Notes under the pieces: generated by a model | What the model was told of the DNA's origin: nothing | The model's input: the letters and a program-made list of their open reading frames with translations, nothing else | Database searches by the model: none | Shown: positions 26,101 through 34,399 of the stretch, one piece after another | Position numbering within the stretch: the stretch's first letter is position 1 | Layout of the letters: every line of letters begins with the position of its first letter | Translations under genes and position numbers: made by a program | Assembly: GCF_021347895.1 (NCBI RefSeq) | Contig: NC_067124.1 | Location: 2,177,630-2,241,629, forward strand | Reading direction: 5' to 3' | Source: Acanthochromis polyacanthus | Taxonomy: Eukaryota; Chordata; Actinopteri; Pomacentridae | DNA: 64,000 nucleotides

Positions 26101-27137
26101 ATCTTTTGACCCAAACCAACATCAACAATCTGGCCGCCTGGATGTCAGAGAGAGAAAAATAAAAAGACAAAGATCTTATTCAGCTTTTAGAACTTCAAAA
26201 ACCTGCTGACAAATTAAGGAAGAATAAATAAAACATTGAATAAATATGTGAAAAACCTGTTTGGCAGGTTATCTTGAAAAAAAAAAACAAACAGAAATAA
26301 TGATTTTATTACACTTCAATAAAATAACCTTTGGGCAAGAGCATCTGTCCTTCTCTCTGCAGTGACGCATAGTTGAGGAACGGAGGGATGATGATGATTA
26401 ACAGTAAACACTTTCCAATGTTTATGAGCACAGAGCTGTATGACACTCTGCCTTTGGCTTCAGCTTGGCCGTGTAGTCTCTGATCAGGATTCTAGTTCAT
26501 GTAAAAAAGAAAATGGAACATTAACTCACACATTAACCTCAGCACCTGAATCTAAACATGAATTAAAACTGCTTTTCTTAAAGCTTGGACTTATTATATT
26601 GCATTAGCAATCAAAATAGTAAGTTCTTTGATATATAATAATGTATTAATGCCTGATTTCTGTCAAAAATGTAAATAGTGGTTATGACAGCATGTTTTAG
26701 TGAGACATGCTAAAATACTCCAGATAATATGGAAGCTGTTTATGTGTATGCCGAATTTAACGTTTATTTATGAGTGGCGAAAACATGAATAACGAACTGA
26801 CTTAGAAGTAAGTAGGTTGTAAATAAGCAAAGAGCGATTAATATTTCTGTTTTTTTCAAGCAGATTTGGCTCCTCTACTCTCTGGATTCGGTTCAGGAAA
26901 GCTGGCAGACACCGTTTCATGTTCTACTTCACTTTGGTAGTGTAAAATAGCAGACATACTCTGATAACAGCTTTTGACCAGGACGACGACACATGAACAT
27001 GTTATCTTTTGGGATCAGTCAGCTAATGTTAGCAAACACAAACAGTGACATGTAGCAGCTTCCTGCCGCTAAAATACCTTTTTATTAGCACCGGCAGGCT
27101 CATTGGTTGAGGACTGAGCTTCGGGTCTTCTACGCAT
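2049..27137 (-). CDS. Host gene: membrane-anchored alpha/beta-hydrolase-fold protein, eight exons, C-terminus missing
   Basis: Eight exons on the minus strand (27137-27078, 26491-26329, 26137-26066, 25971-25895, 25237-25137, 22924-22808, 18324-18250, 2187-2049) have AG acceptors and GT donors. They join in phase to 804 nt, or 268 codons, with no stop. Residues 41-59 are a hydrophobic stretch ([19 protein letters not shown]), so the protein looks like an N-terminally anchored membrane protein. Residues 76-206 read as an alpha/beta-hydrolase core: GQIVDVG, a strand ending VVILDAPTG (the usual oxyanion-loop site), [10 protein letters not shown] (compare the family's YDRxGxGxS), [16 protein letters not shown] at the nucleophile elbow, and LVLIDP. 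The elbow reads G180-S-E-L-G184, with Glu182 where the catalytic Ser belongs. The C-terminal part with the usual catalytic His was not found. I do not recognise the orthologue. Fold assignment is firm; catalytic loss is inferred. Confidence 0.85.
2188..5692. other. Part of the 16-kb intron 7
   Basis: No exon was recognised. There is a short GC-rich patch around 2,990-3,110 (GCGCGCCTGCTGCCGCCGCC). The rest is AT-rich with TAGC-type short repeats near 3,610-3,700. Confidence 0.5.
5693..6544 (+). mobile_element. Decayed Tc1/mariner transposon
   Basis: Terminal inverted repeats CACTGCCTGTCC and GGACGGGCAGTG are flanked by TA (5691-5692 and 6545-6546). At 852 bp it is about half the usual Tc1 length. 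Inside is transposase-like sequence: a frame with [11 protein letters not shown] (second-Asp region, compare QDNxPxH) and [19 protein letters not shown] (the third-acid motif). Stops and deletions break the frame, so it cannot make transposase. Confidence 0.85.
6172..6369 (+). pseudogene. Tc1 transposase C-terminal remnant
   Basis: A 65-codon frame retains [16 protein letters not shown] and [15 protein letters not shown], matching the end of a Tc1-type DDE domain. It starts at a chance Met. The N-terminal DNA-binding half and first Asp are no longer readable. Confidence 0.75.
6745..6935 (-). mobile_element. tRNA-derived SINE remnant (AFC-like), minus orientation
   Basis: Reading the minus strand gives a tRNA-like head ending in a GGGTCAAATCC-type B box, with the phrase CAGGAGCTATAGTCCCTGAC. 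This matches the copy at 15,204 (GGGCTATAGTCCCTGATG). It is diverged. Confidence 0.5.
7291..7545 (+). mobile_element. tRNA-derived SINE with V-SINE-like core
   Basis: The head GCATAGCTCAGTGGGTAGAG is a Pol III A box and GGGTCGATCCCC a B box. The body contains the phrases CCCTGAGCAAGACACCTAACC and GGCCCTTGAGCAAGGCCC, typical of fish SINEs. The body after the head rules out a functional tRNA gene. Confidence 0.8.
8298..9390. mobile_element. Non-autonomous DNA element with TAATAAC/TTATTGGC-rich subterminal regions
   Basis: Both ends carry, in opposite orientation, TCTGGCCATTTTAAATGTAAT-like sequence (near 8332 and ending near 9350). They also share many short TTATTAC, GTTATTG and CATTATTGGC units. 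The 0.7-kb middle is AT-rich with no frame. The exact ends and a target duplication are unclear. Confidence 0.6.
9391..12140. other. Intron 7 sequence without recognised genes
   Basis: Apart from the GGAGA array, I see no exon with matching splice sites. Single GT-rich patches occur near 11,030-11,100. Frames of up to 99 codons overlap on the same strand and look like chance. Confidence 0.5.
10713..10780. repeat. (GGAGA)n tandem repeat
   Basis: About thirteen AGGAG units are nearly perfect, with all purines on the plus strand. The array could form triplex DNA. Confidence 0.95.
12145..12350 (+). mobile_element. tRNA-derived SINE
   Basis: The head reads GCGGTGGCACAACGGTTAAG then GTCAGAGGTTCAAACCC (A and B boxes of a Leu/Ser-type tRNA). 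The body holds GGCCCTTGAGCAAGGCCC and the tail ends GACAAATAAAGGCTTCTTC. It shares the GAGCAAGGCCCTTAA core with the SINE at 7,291. Confidence 0.75.
13620..13935 (-). mobile_element. tRNA-derived SINE, minus orientation
   Basis: The right end is the reverse complement of a tRNA-like head (GGGAATTGAACCGCCAACCC, then CCACCTGAGTCACAG). The body includes GTGTTGCCCAAGGACACAAC, and the left end TTTATATAGAATTTTTCTAAGGC is a usual fish SINE/MITE tail. Confidence 0.7.
15204..15393 (+). mobile_element. AFC-like tRNA-derived SINE
   Basis: The head GATAGCTCAGTTGGCTGGGC and the B box GGGTTTGAGTCC are tRNA-like. The tail CTATCTAATAAAGGTAAAAATG followed by CCCAAAAAATA is characteristic of AFC-type SINEs of percomorph fish (family knowledge). 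The copy is little decayed. Confidence 0.75.
15558..15790 (+). repeat. Common fish interspersed repeat (CATCCATCCATT...CAGCATGTTTTT)
   Basis: It contains CATCCATCCATTATTGCTT, GATCCCAGCTGA, GGACAGGTCACCAG and CAGCATGTTTTTGCACTGTG. The same phrases recur in order at 40,695-41,075 and inverted at 59,035-59,310. No frame; the class was not determined. Confidence 0.7.
16822..17265 (+). repeat. Dispersed repeat with internal (TCTG)n and a mariner end inserted
   Basis: It opens CTGCCAAGGAACGTGACGGAG, then GATCGGCGTACGTTTGTCTG. It closes TGCTGCATTTCTGATAATGC and CTCTCAGTGCTTTTCTT. The copy at 31,385-32,036 has both ends. Here the interior around 17,075-17,125 looks like a mariner end (CAAAAACTTTTTTCCACCACT) not present in the other copy. 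Confidence 0.6.
17600..17935. promoter_or_regulatory. Candidate conserved non-coding element
   Basis: No exon. The stretch is rich in homeodomain-type TAAT/ATTA cores (GATAATTAATGCATAATGAG, CAATTAATCATGCTAATGAG) and free of recognised repeats, unlike its surroundings. Function is inferred from composition only. Confidence 0.25.
17935..18245. repeat. Pyrimidine-rich tract beside exon 7
   Basis: About 300 bp are strongly C/T-biased on the plus strand and end at the donor of exon 7. The transcript of the hydrolase gene is purine-rich here. The 142-codon plus frame through it is a composition artefact. Confidence 0.7.
18250..18324 (-). CDS. Hydrolase-fold gene, exon 7
   Basis: The acceptor is CTTTGTCCTCAG and the donor GTGAGTTTG. 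It encodes [20 protein letters not shown], then WKEY; a split Trp codon continues into exon 8. LVLIDP is the expected strand after the elbow helix. Confidence 0.87.
18325..20106. other. Intron 6, left part
   Basis: No exon was seen. A LINE-tail-like sequence (ACGACAATAAAGATCTGTTC then TATTCTGTTTTATT) ends near 19,347. Confidence 0.45.
20107..20839 (-). mobile_element. Non-autonomous DNA transposon carrying a cysteine-rich frame
   Basis: The ends are inverted repeats: TAGTGGGGCAGATT and AATCTGCCCCACTA. Inside each is TTCACTTGGTGATACAA or its complement, and AAAAGTACGTTATCCA recurs near 20,200 and 20,735, giving about 120 bp of imperfect inverted repeat. AAA flanks both sides, a possible 3-bp target duplication. 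No transposase is present; a cysteine-rich reading frame is inside. Confidence 0.7.
20478..20711 (-). CDS. Cysteine-rich (CXC/tesmin-like) frame inside a DNA element
   Basis: The frame encodes 77 residues starting [20 protein letters not shown]. Residues 24-50 hold the pattern [20 protein letters not shown] then CTQLCACKC, with ten Cys. The spacing recalls CXC (tesmin/TSO1-type) zinc-binding repeats. It ends with an Asn/Ser-rich tail. It probably derives from a gene of the autonomous parent element, or is an exon captured by it. Expression is unknown; the start Met may not be the real one. Confidence 0.45.
   Translation of the reverse strand: MATSLVVWTALPPIAQTCEQLTKCGCKTECRGRCKCYCFSLKCTQLCACKCEDEKKNQSKLHINSKSFPDSNNTQVL
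21300..21345. repeat. (TA)n microsatellite
   Basis: A run of alternating TA starts at about 21,322 within AT-rich sequence. Confidence 0.8.
21490..21662 (-). mobile_element. AFC-like SINE, minus orientation
   Basis: On the minus strand a tRNA-like head (GTTGAGCAGGTGAATC; B box GGGTTCGATTCC) is followed by a body ending in AATAAAGCC at the left. It is the same family as 6,745 and 15,204. Confidence 0.65.
22390..22797. mobile_element. 408-bp MITE with 9-bp target duplication
   Basis: The termini are perfect 19-bp inverted repeats, TAGCCTAGCCGCGCTAGAC. CAATACTTA flanks both sides (22381-22389 and 22798-22806), a 9-bp duplication as made by Mutator-like transposases. The interior is CpG-rich with CCAAT-type motifs (CCAATCAGCG, TGATTGGTCC) and no frame. 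It lies in intron 6 of the hydrolase gene, 10 bp from the exon 6 donor. Confidence 0.9.
22808..22924 (-). CDS. Hydrolase-fold gene, exon 6 (nucleophile elbow)
   Basis: The acceptor is CTGTCTTCCAG and the donor GTAAGTATTG, a near-perfect 5' splice site. It encodes residues 159-196: [18 protein letters not shown], then [20 protein letters not shown]. The elbow has Glu at the third position of GxSxG. A 408-bp MITE begins only 10 bp into the following intron, and its target duplication covers intron positions +2 to +10. Confidence 0.88.
22925..25136. other. Intron 5 of the hydrolase gene
   Basis: No recognised repeat or exon. The stretch CATTAATCTCATTAATCTCT near 23,053 is TAAT-rich. Nothing else is callable. 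Confidence 0.45.
25137..25237 (-). CDS. Hydrolase-fold gene, exon 5
   Basis: The acceptor is CACCATGCTCAG and the donor GTGAGGTT. It encodes residues 125-157, starting [15 protein letters not shown]. The YDRxGxGxS motif is the strongest family signature in the gene. Confidence 0.87.
25895..25971 (-). CDS. Hydrolase-fold gene, exon 4
   Basis: The acceptor is GTGTTTCTGTAG and the donor GTGAGG. It encodes [20 protein letters not shown] and a few further residues. The segment [10 protein letters not shown] sits where catalytic family members have an HG-type oxyanion loop followed by S-x-W. Confidence 0.83.
26066..26137 (-). CDS. Hydrolase-fold gene, exon 3
   Basis: The acceptor is CTGACATCCAG and the donor GTAATAA. 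It encodes [20 protein letters not shown], the first strands of the fold. Phase is 1 in and 1 out. Only 94 bp of intron separate it from exon 4. Confidence 0.82.
26329..26491 (-). CDS. Hydrolase-fold gene, exon 2 (membrane anchor)
   Basis: The acceptor is a T-rich tract ending ACATGAACTAG; the donor is AAAG followed by GTTATT. It encodes residues 21-74 plus one base. Residues 41-59 form one membrane segment, followed by [10 protein letters not shown], which leads into the hydrolase domain. Confidence 0.8.
27078..27137 (-). CDS. Hydrolase-fold gene, exon 1 (start exon)
   Basis: The ATG at 27137-27135 starts [10 protein letters not shown] and runs 20 codons to an AAG before the donor GTATTTTAG. 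It joins in phase 0 to exon 2. I chose this ATG because the exon reads cleanly into exon 2 and CpG-rich promoter-like DNA lies just upstream. The segment is basic and polar, as expected for a cytosolic tail before a signal anchor. Confidence 0.75.
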
Positions 27138-27340
27138 TTTGAAATGGAGCAGTTACCAAATGTTCCAACATCAATACTGCATGCAGAGACAGTACAGAAT
27201 GAATGAAAAACGTTGCAGCAACTTCCTGACTCAATCGACGAGGTACGGACACCGACGAGGGACAAATTTCATCCTCCGCGTTTCATTAAACTGTAACTAA
27301 ACAACAATAGCTCAGTCTGCACGGGGTACTTTCCAGTATG
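27138..27340 (-). promoter_or_regulatory. Promoter and 5' leader region of the hydrolase-fold gene
   Basis: The DNA just upstream of the start ATG has locally raised CpG (ATCGACGAGG, ACACCGACGAGG, CCTCCGCG) within AT-rich surroundings. No TATA box is evident. The transcription start cannot be fixed from sequence alone. Confidence 0.45.
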
Positions 27341-27439
27341 ACTGCCGGTCTGTTTCTTCCTCATATCTATTTTTGAAAAATTCATTAATAAATTGAAATA
27401 AAAAAAATACATGACAGAATACAGAAAAATACAAGAATT

Positions 27440-27716
27440 GTATATTTATTATTGTTGTTGTTGTTGTTGTTGTTGTTATTAACAGCAGCAGTAATAATAG
27501 CAGTAATAGACATCAGTAAGCTTTTGTTTGGAGTCCAATTAAGATTCTGATTATGGTTATTATTATTATTAATTTAATTCTTATTTACATAGTGCCAATT
27601 ACAATTCAGATTGTCTCAAGAAGCTTTAATAATATTATCGTTGTTGTTGTTGTTGACGACGATGATGATAATAATGATAATAATAATAATAATAAGAAGA
27701 AGAAGAAGAAGAAGAA
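27440..27716. repeat. Compound trinucleotide microsatellites
   Basis: (GTT)n occurs at 27450-27477. A compound GTT/GAC/GAT/AAT/AAG run occurs at 27636-27716. These generate artefact frames with poly-Asp, poly-Lys and poly-Arg. Confidence 0.9.
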
Positions 27717-27728
27717 TTTCTGTATGTA

Positions 27729-27927
27729 CACTACAAGTGAAAAGTTTGGACACACCTTCTCATTCAGTGCTTTGTATTTATTTGTACTATTTTCTACATT
27801 GTAGATTAATACTGAAGATTAACAATTTTTTGTTTGCAAAATCATTCCATATGTATTCTTTTATAGCTTTGATATCTTCAGTAAAACACTGAATGAGAAG
27901 GGGTGTCCAAACTTGTGACTGGTAGTG
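27729..27927. mobile_element. Tc1-derived MITE
   Basis: The inverted repeats are CACTACAAGTGAAAAGTTTG (then GACACACCTTCTCATTCA) and the complement of CACTACCAGTCACAAGTTTG. TA flanks at 27727-27728 and 27928-27929. No frame. The same family occurs at 48,020. Confidence 0.88.
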
Positions 27928-28887
27928 TATGTGCACATGCAGACTTCTTTTTATTCCTTTCTTCTTGTAGCAGTACAACTCTTGGCCTCCAGGGGTCACT
28001 GTATCCCACAAGCCCATCCTGTATTCCACATAACAATGTCATGCACACGTCGGCAAAGGCAGAAGGATTAACTTTAAATAGACCCATGATCACCATTTAA
28101 TGAGGTTTTATTTAAATATCTTTCACTCTCAAATGAAGAATGACCCCAACACAAGCTGGAGGTCGATGACTAAGCATATGGAAAACTTGGACAGCGTCTT
28201 GACATAACCAAACACATGAAAACGACCAGTAAGTGGGTCTATGATTGCCGTCCCTCTGCTGCTCTCAGAACAGCCAATCAAGGCCCCATCATGTCTAATA
28301 TCGTACTGATGGGGTGCAGGACAGCTGCTTCCACAACTAGTAATTTATGTAAATTGCCCTTTCTGTGCAGTCATACATGTGCAGCATTCAAGAGAGAGCT
28401 GGTTTACGTCATTCAGGGACTGTGACATCCATACTGATGATATCCTGCATCACTCACATACACCGTACCACACGACACTTGTTGTGGACTGGGCCCGTGG
28501 TTTGGCTGTGCTCCACGTGCGTAATCATCTTGCACATTTCAGACACCAGAGACACATCACAAAATAAAGCTTAATCGTTTTAGGAACAGATTCAGCGTCA
28601 GGTATTTGTCAGCAGAAAGCAAGTCAGTTGTTATTCTGCTTCTCATCTAGAATTCTGAAGTTATGCATTCCTCCTTTACTTTAATATTCACCAACAGGAG
28701 AAGAAAGCCTGGCTGCCCTGACCATTTATTCATTAAACAGTGTCTAGACAAAGCAAAACCTCAAAAGCAAACCCTGTTTAGATAGCAGGTGACTGGAGCC
28801 ATGTAGGGAATTCATTGCACTAATTAAAGAGCCTGGCTGGACTGAAATGATGAATGTCAGGTATTGACTCTCCGTCAGGCAGCCTGT

Positions 28888-28968
28888 GCATGCGTGTGCG
28901 TGTGTGCGTGTGCGTGTGCGCGTGCGCGTGCGCGTGCGCGTGTGCGTGTGCGTGTGTGTGTGCGTGCT
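28888..28968. repeat. (GT)n/(GC)n alternating tract
   Basis: Roughly 80 bp alternate purine and pyrimidine (GTGTGCGTGCGC type), with a GC-rich centre around 28,916-28,942. This is the classic composition for Z-DNA. Confidence 0.9.
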
Positions 28969-28969
28969 G

Positions 28970-31375
28970 TTTTTGTTTCAGGGTATCCAGGGTTGATTAA
29001 AGCTAATGACGCAGGGTCTCCTCAGCCTCCTGCTTCTGTTCCAGCTCCACATAATTAGGACTGAGAGAATGATGGTCTAATCACACAACTGTAGCTTCTG
29101 TCTGCAGCTGTTCCACGACTTCTCTCTAAAGTTTGGACCGCAGTCACCCACCGCTTGACTTCTGCATGACCTGTCAAAACACACACCATGGTCTTTTGCT
29201 GTCTGCCTTCTCCTGGAAATCAAAGACAAATCCCTCCATCAAAGATTTTGACTTATTAGAATGATTCTGCCTGTAACAGAAAAAAAGATGCATCATGTTC
29301 TTGACTGCCAGACTGAGTCGAGGTTGGTATTTGTAGTTTGTTTGGTGGATTACTGGTGCAGGGTTCAGGGCTTCCTCTGATTGTTGACAAAGCTCTAAAT
29401 CAAGCCCACACATTTCAGCACTGATTGAACTCTGACATTTTCAGACACGACCTGCAACGCTTTCATGTGATTGCCTTCTTTTCCAATACATCCTCCCTAT
29501 ATTTTCTTGTAATATTCCTGATGAAAAAATGGATATTCCTCCAATATCCCTTTGGGATTTTATAACTTTATGTTCTGTTGTATGCACAGCAACTGTAACA
29601 TAATCAGATGTATTATTAAAATCAAAAATTGCTATCATGCTAATCCTCACAGTACTGGCATAATACCTCTCATATTTCTGCAATGATGCTTGTAAGTAGA
29701 AGAACACTGTAGTTTGTTTTGTTTGGGATGATCACGATGTTTCCATGACCTTTAGCACCCACAAAGCAGGACAGAATGTTTTCTACAGTTAGTTGCTTTG
29801 TACATTTTGCTATTCTAATTAGATACTGCACATAAGCAGCAAAGGCCCTCAGGCCACATGTAACATCTTCACACTCCTGGAGCACAGAGATGAAGAGCCA
29901 TTCCTCCGGTGCCAGGTCACCTTGGCACCATCTTTGCCATTTGTGTCATGTCTGGAGGCAGCAGCCATTTTTAAGGTGTTGCTTCTTCCCCCAGCTCAGC
30001 TCTGACATTCAGCAAAGTCTCACAATGCATCTCATCCTCAGTTACAGGGCACCTTTCCCGAATAACAAATATAAGATGGGACAGACACTAAAAACAGAGA
30101 GCAGAGCAGAGTCTGAGTGCAAATAATAACGTATTATTTTGACATTTGTGGCATGCCTCTGCTCCCGTTTCTCTTCCTGGACACTTTCAGCTCCTTCCCA
30201 AGCAATGCTACTCACTTTTAGCTCTCTGCTTGATCTGAAGCCCTAAAAAATCGATTTCTTTAAAATAAATAAATAAATAAATCACATAACGCCGAAGCAT
30301 CTACACACACGCAGGAGATTTTCCACATGTACATGAAATCAAATCGTAATTGAGATAGCATGGCAGGCGGATGAAAAGCCATTTCCTGTTTGTCTTATCT
30401 GTTTTGTCACATAGAGCAGGTTAACTGGGTGACGTTTCCGTCGTTCCCAGCTATCTCTTATCATCAAAGGCCATCACCAAATTCAGGACGGGCATTCATA
30501 TCTCACAGCAAGCTGGCTTGGCTTTATTAAAGCCACCTGACTGTATGGGAAAACTGCCGTGTTAAACAGCAGCTGTGGTTTTATGACAGGTGGGATGACA
30601 GTGTTGGTCAGCTGGTCTCACTGCCCTTAAGCTGTTTTGCTTTTACCTTTACTTTATCTATAGTTCAAAGCAACATTTCTTGGCTAATCCTAAGCCTTGT
30701 GCCACCAGCAGATGTGCAAATTCATTTTTCAATTACCAACCTTCAGATGTACATTGTGCTTCAAGGTAATTAGCAAATGTGTCATATCTTAACACACAAA
30801 ACAAAACTAGCTGTTACTTTTAATTTAATCTGGGTCTATTTTGTATGTTTCTTCATATGCAGCAACAGGAATGTGAATAAAGGGGATTTTGGTAGAATTT
30901 TAGCTCCTGAGTTTATGTCTTGTGGCTCCTGCATTATCTGGAACTATTAGAAATGGAATTCTTCACTTAGGTAAAGATTTATTTATTTTTTTACCAAATT
31001 ATAAAATAAGATCTGATTCAAGCAAATGCACAGACTCTAGAATTATTGTAGTTCAATAAATCATAGTGTACATTTGTACTATGAGCCTGGATGAGGTGAA
31101 TTTTTTTTAAAGAAGAGGAAACCTGAAGTGGAATGAAAATGTTAGTTTTATTTCTTTTAAATAGTACAAATGCTAGATTCATCATAAAAAGTCCAATACG
31201 CTAAATGCCAAGTTAATTACATTTACAATGTATCTATTCTATTCTATTCTGTTCTATTCTATTCATGATCTCCTCATTATGACATTTATCTCACTCTTAT
31301 ACTACCTCAGCTAACTCCCACCTTTCTGACAGAAAGCCTTTTAATTCTTCCTACCAAATACACTGAGTTTATACT
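28970..31375. other. Intergenic, no gene recognised
   Basis: Contains (AAAT)n near 30,260-30,282 and (CTATT)n at 31,234-31,264. Several short frames on both strands have no family motifs or splice-site support. Confidence 0.45.
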
Positions 31376-31379
31376 CCAC

Positions 31380-32036
31380 CATAATGGAGTTATGTGACGA
31401 TCAGCGTTGGTTTGTCTGTCTGTCTGTCTGTCTGTTTGTTTGTTCATGGCGTTACTCAGAAATGGACAAACAGATTTGGATGAAATTTTCAGGGAAGACA
31501 CAAAGACCAAGTGGTGAGATTTTGGCAGTGATGCGGCTTATAGTCTGGATCCACAGATTTCTGTATCATTACCAGATAGCGGCACGGTGTCACTGTAACC
31601 ATGACAAGTGAACACTACATCAGCTGCCTGCTGATGATCACATGATTGTGATCCTACTACAAATCCACTGCTGCAGATTCATCAGGACTTATCCATTGTG
31701 AATGATACAAGGAACAACTGATTAAATTGTGGGGGTGTTTCTGGGTCCCATCAACTCCCGACCCCTGCCACATATTTAGGTCAGTTTGGTATCCATATGT
31801 AACATACACATGCATAACACATGCCTGTCAGGTGTCTCAGTGTACGCTCATTTTGTTTGTGGATACATCTATATTAAATGGCCACATTCTATGTTGTCCT
31901 GATTTCTGATAATCAATAACCAAAACAAATGTTACATTTCTAAAAAAACAAATACGCTGCATTTCTGACAATGCTATATGGGGGAATGAACAGCCTTAGC
32001 AGAGTGCTGCGCTTTCTGAGAGCTTTTCTTATTATT
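31380..32036 (+). repeat. Dispersed (TCTG)n-containing repeat, fuller copy
   Basis: It begins ATAATGGAGTTATGTGACGA, TCAGCGTTGGTTTGTCTG, then AGAAATGGACAAACAGATTT. It ends ACGCTGCATTTCTGACAATG and GAGTGCTGCGCTTTCTGAGA. Both ends match the copy at 16,822. Confidence 0.65.
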
Positions 32037-32754
32037 CTGCTACTACTTTTTAATGCATAGAAGCTCCTTTGAAGGACTGTATTCCATACATGTATAGTAG
32101 GTTGTCTCTACATAATCTGTGCATTCACATTCTTGCCCTTGTAGCTTAGTCAGCACATGGACTGCCCTACATGAACACAATCTTTGGTCTGCTTGTGAAC
32201 TTGTGGACTTAGAAAGCACAACACTGGCCTAAGGCTTTCTGGCAAAAACCCTGAAGGCAAACTTCTCCTACGATACCAAATCAACACAAGAATCTCAGAA
32301 ATGAAACATTCAGAACTTGTAATATCTTTTATTTATCCACAAAAGACATAAAATTTTGTATTCAATAGTAATGTGGTTGTCATTCAAAGAAAAGTCCATA
32401 TGGGGATTCTTTACAAAGATGTAGAGGTGTGATCATGACTACAACTGACTTAAAGTAATTAATGCATTCAAAAATGTCTACAGATTAATAAAATATTGTT
32501 GCTTTAGCAGTAATCCACACAAGCTGAAATCATTTATGCACACTGTAAATCAATTGTTCAGTTAGAGTGCTGAAAACTGAGCATATGAATGCTGCTCTCC
32601 TGGCAGCTGGTAACTGCAGCATCAAATGTGACATGAAATGTACCAGTTTCCCTCTAAAATGATGCAGGCGAGAAGCAGAAAGTGGAATAAAATGAAAGTA
32701 ATTTTTAATGTTTCAAAATTGTGCTTAAGTACAGAAAAGGATGATGACTCACAA

Positions 32755-33395
32755 AACATGACTACACCCCACCTACAGCTCAAACACCATAATAAAATTT
32801 GCAGACAACTCTACCACAGTGGGTCTGAAAACAGATAGTCATGAGGGTTCATACAGGGAGGAGATCTAACCTGTCTCCACATGGTGCAGGACCAACGACC
32901 TGAACCTCAATACAAACAAAAGACTTCAGAAAAACACACAAAACAGTTCACAGGGGACTTGACATCAGCGGAGTGGAGGTGGAGCAGGTTCTCTAGCTTT
33001 AAGTTCCTCAGGGTGCACATCTCAGAGGACCTGACCTGGAGAAGAAACACCACCCACCTCATCACGACAGCCCAGCAGCTCCTCTTCTTCCTGGGTACTC
33101 TGAGATGCACCAGGCTCCCACAACAGCTGCTGAAGAACTTCTACCGCTGTACAATAGAGAATATCCTGACTTACAAGGGTACAGTCTGGTACTCAAGTTG
33201 TACGGAGGCAGAAAAGAAGGACCTGCAGCACAGCGTCAAGACGGCCCAGTGGATTCTCGTCTCCCCACTCCAGAAAATTTGTGACATCATACCCAAGTTG
33301 ACTCCACAGATGAGCCGTCAACTTCAGGAGAAACCCCTTCTCCGCTATCTCAATGATAAAGAAATCCATGGATCCACACCAGTCTGGTTTTGAGT
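32755..33395 (+). pseudogene. L2-like LINE reverse transcriptase fragment
   Basis: The sequence reads NTIIKFADNSTTVG (the FADD catalytic box with Asn for the second Asp). A stop follows near 32,853, then WCRTNDLNLNTNK. A frame change leads to FKFLRVHISEDLTWRRNTTH and LRCTRLPQQLLKNFYRCTIE, the C-terminal end of L2/CR1-clade polymerases. No endonuclease part is present. It is 5'-truncated, as usual for LINE insertions, and inactive. Confidence 0.85.
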
Positions 33396-33401
33396 AATGT
33401 T

Positions 33402-33477
33402 GCTAACAGACAGACAGACAGAAAAGACAGACATAAAGACAGTCAGACAGGCAGACAGACAGACAGGCAGACAGACA
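33402..33477. repeat. (ACAG)n microsatellite
   Basis: An imperfect CAGA array forms the left edge of the duplicated segment that follows. Confidence 0.85.
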
Positions 33478-33750
33478 AATGTATGCTGATCATCACAAAA
33501 CTGCCGGTCCTTGGTAGAGTAATAATTGCTCAATGGACAGTTCATAAATACACCTTTCTGTTCACTAAATCCTTGTTGCTACTTGTGTACATACTTGCAT
33601 AAGTATTCGATTGTATTTATGTACATCATCATATACACCTTCATGTTAGCATATTGATTCTAGTGTTTCTCTCAAGTCACAACCTCAAAGAGTTTCTAGC
33701 AAAAATAAGTACCTCAGTCTAGTTGAACTCTGCTAAACACCAAATCTCAT
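33468..33750. repeat. Direct duplication, left copy
   Basis: It runs from GACAGACAAATGTATGCTGA to CACCAAATCTCAT. It is about 97% identical by eye to 35,525-35,805, with a 3-bp deletion there. The first 60 bp are an inverted end of the (TCTG)n repeat family; the rest is otherwise unique. Confidence 0.9.
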
Positions 33751-33877
33751 GGACATATATTTCATCCTCATGGACATATACTTCCTCGTCTCCAAAGCAA
33801 TAAGCTACATCTTCCTCCCTCGCGAAAAGATCCTCCTCAGTAAAGTCGTCGTACTCCGGTGTCTTATCACTTGTCAT
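33719..33877 (-). CDS. Candidate second exon of a small gene, acidic product
   Basis: A good acceptor (TTGTATGTCTTTACCAG) is followed at once by ATG and 52 codons: MTSDKTPEYDDFTEEDLFAR, then EEDVAYCFGDEEVYVHEDEI, YVHEIWCLAEFN and stop. The product is very acidic, with an internal near-repeat (VYVHEDE/IYVHEIW) from a duplicated 16-bp DNA unit. A CpG-rich putative first exon with a GTGAGT donor lies upstream at 34,652. The last residues fall inside the duplicated segment. I do not recognise a family; it could be a chance frame. Confidence 0.35.
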   Translation of the reverse strand: MTSDKTPEYDDFTEEDLFAREEDVAYCFGDEEVYVHEDEIYVHEIWCLAEFN

Positions 33878-34399
33878 CTGGTAAAGACATACAATAAAAA
33901 ACATGCATAAACAATTACCTATGCATAATAATAATCAGAGTCAGACAAACGTTGTTTTTGCAGCTGATAACATAAACATTAGTTTACCAAGAAGTCTTAC
34001 AGAGCTAGCAGTACCAGCAAACATTTATTGATATCCTTGCAGTGTTCTCCAAATTAACATTGTGTGTTTGTGTGTCCCTTGTGTGTGCATGCGCGTCTCT
34101 TTGTGTGCATGCGCGTGTGTGTGCATGCGTGCGTGTGTGTGTGCATGTCTTAAAAAATGAGCTAGCTAGCTAGCTATCTACAAAAATTATACCAAAAAAT
34201 ATTGTCAGTTTGACAGCAATTGTCATTCTGAACCAGCTTACTCGTTAGCTCGCCGGCCAGTTAGCCAGCGAGCGAGCGAGCTATGAAGGATCGTTGCTAA
34301 CTGCAGTTATTGTCAGTTTGGCAGTAATTTTCATTTTAACCAGCTAGGATTAGCTAACTCTCAGCTAACTCTCTAGCTAGCAAAACAACTGGCAAGCCA

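Noticed and set aside
27553..27892. Frames with poly-Asp, poly-Asn, poly-Lys and poly-Arg
   Set aside because: Translated trinucleotide microsatellites followed by a MITE.
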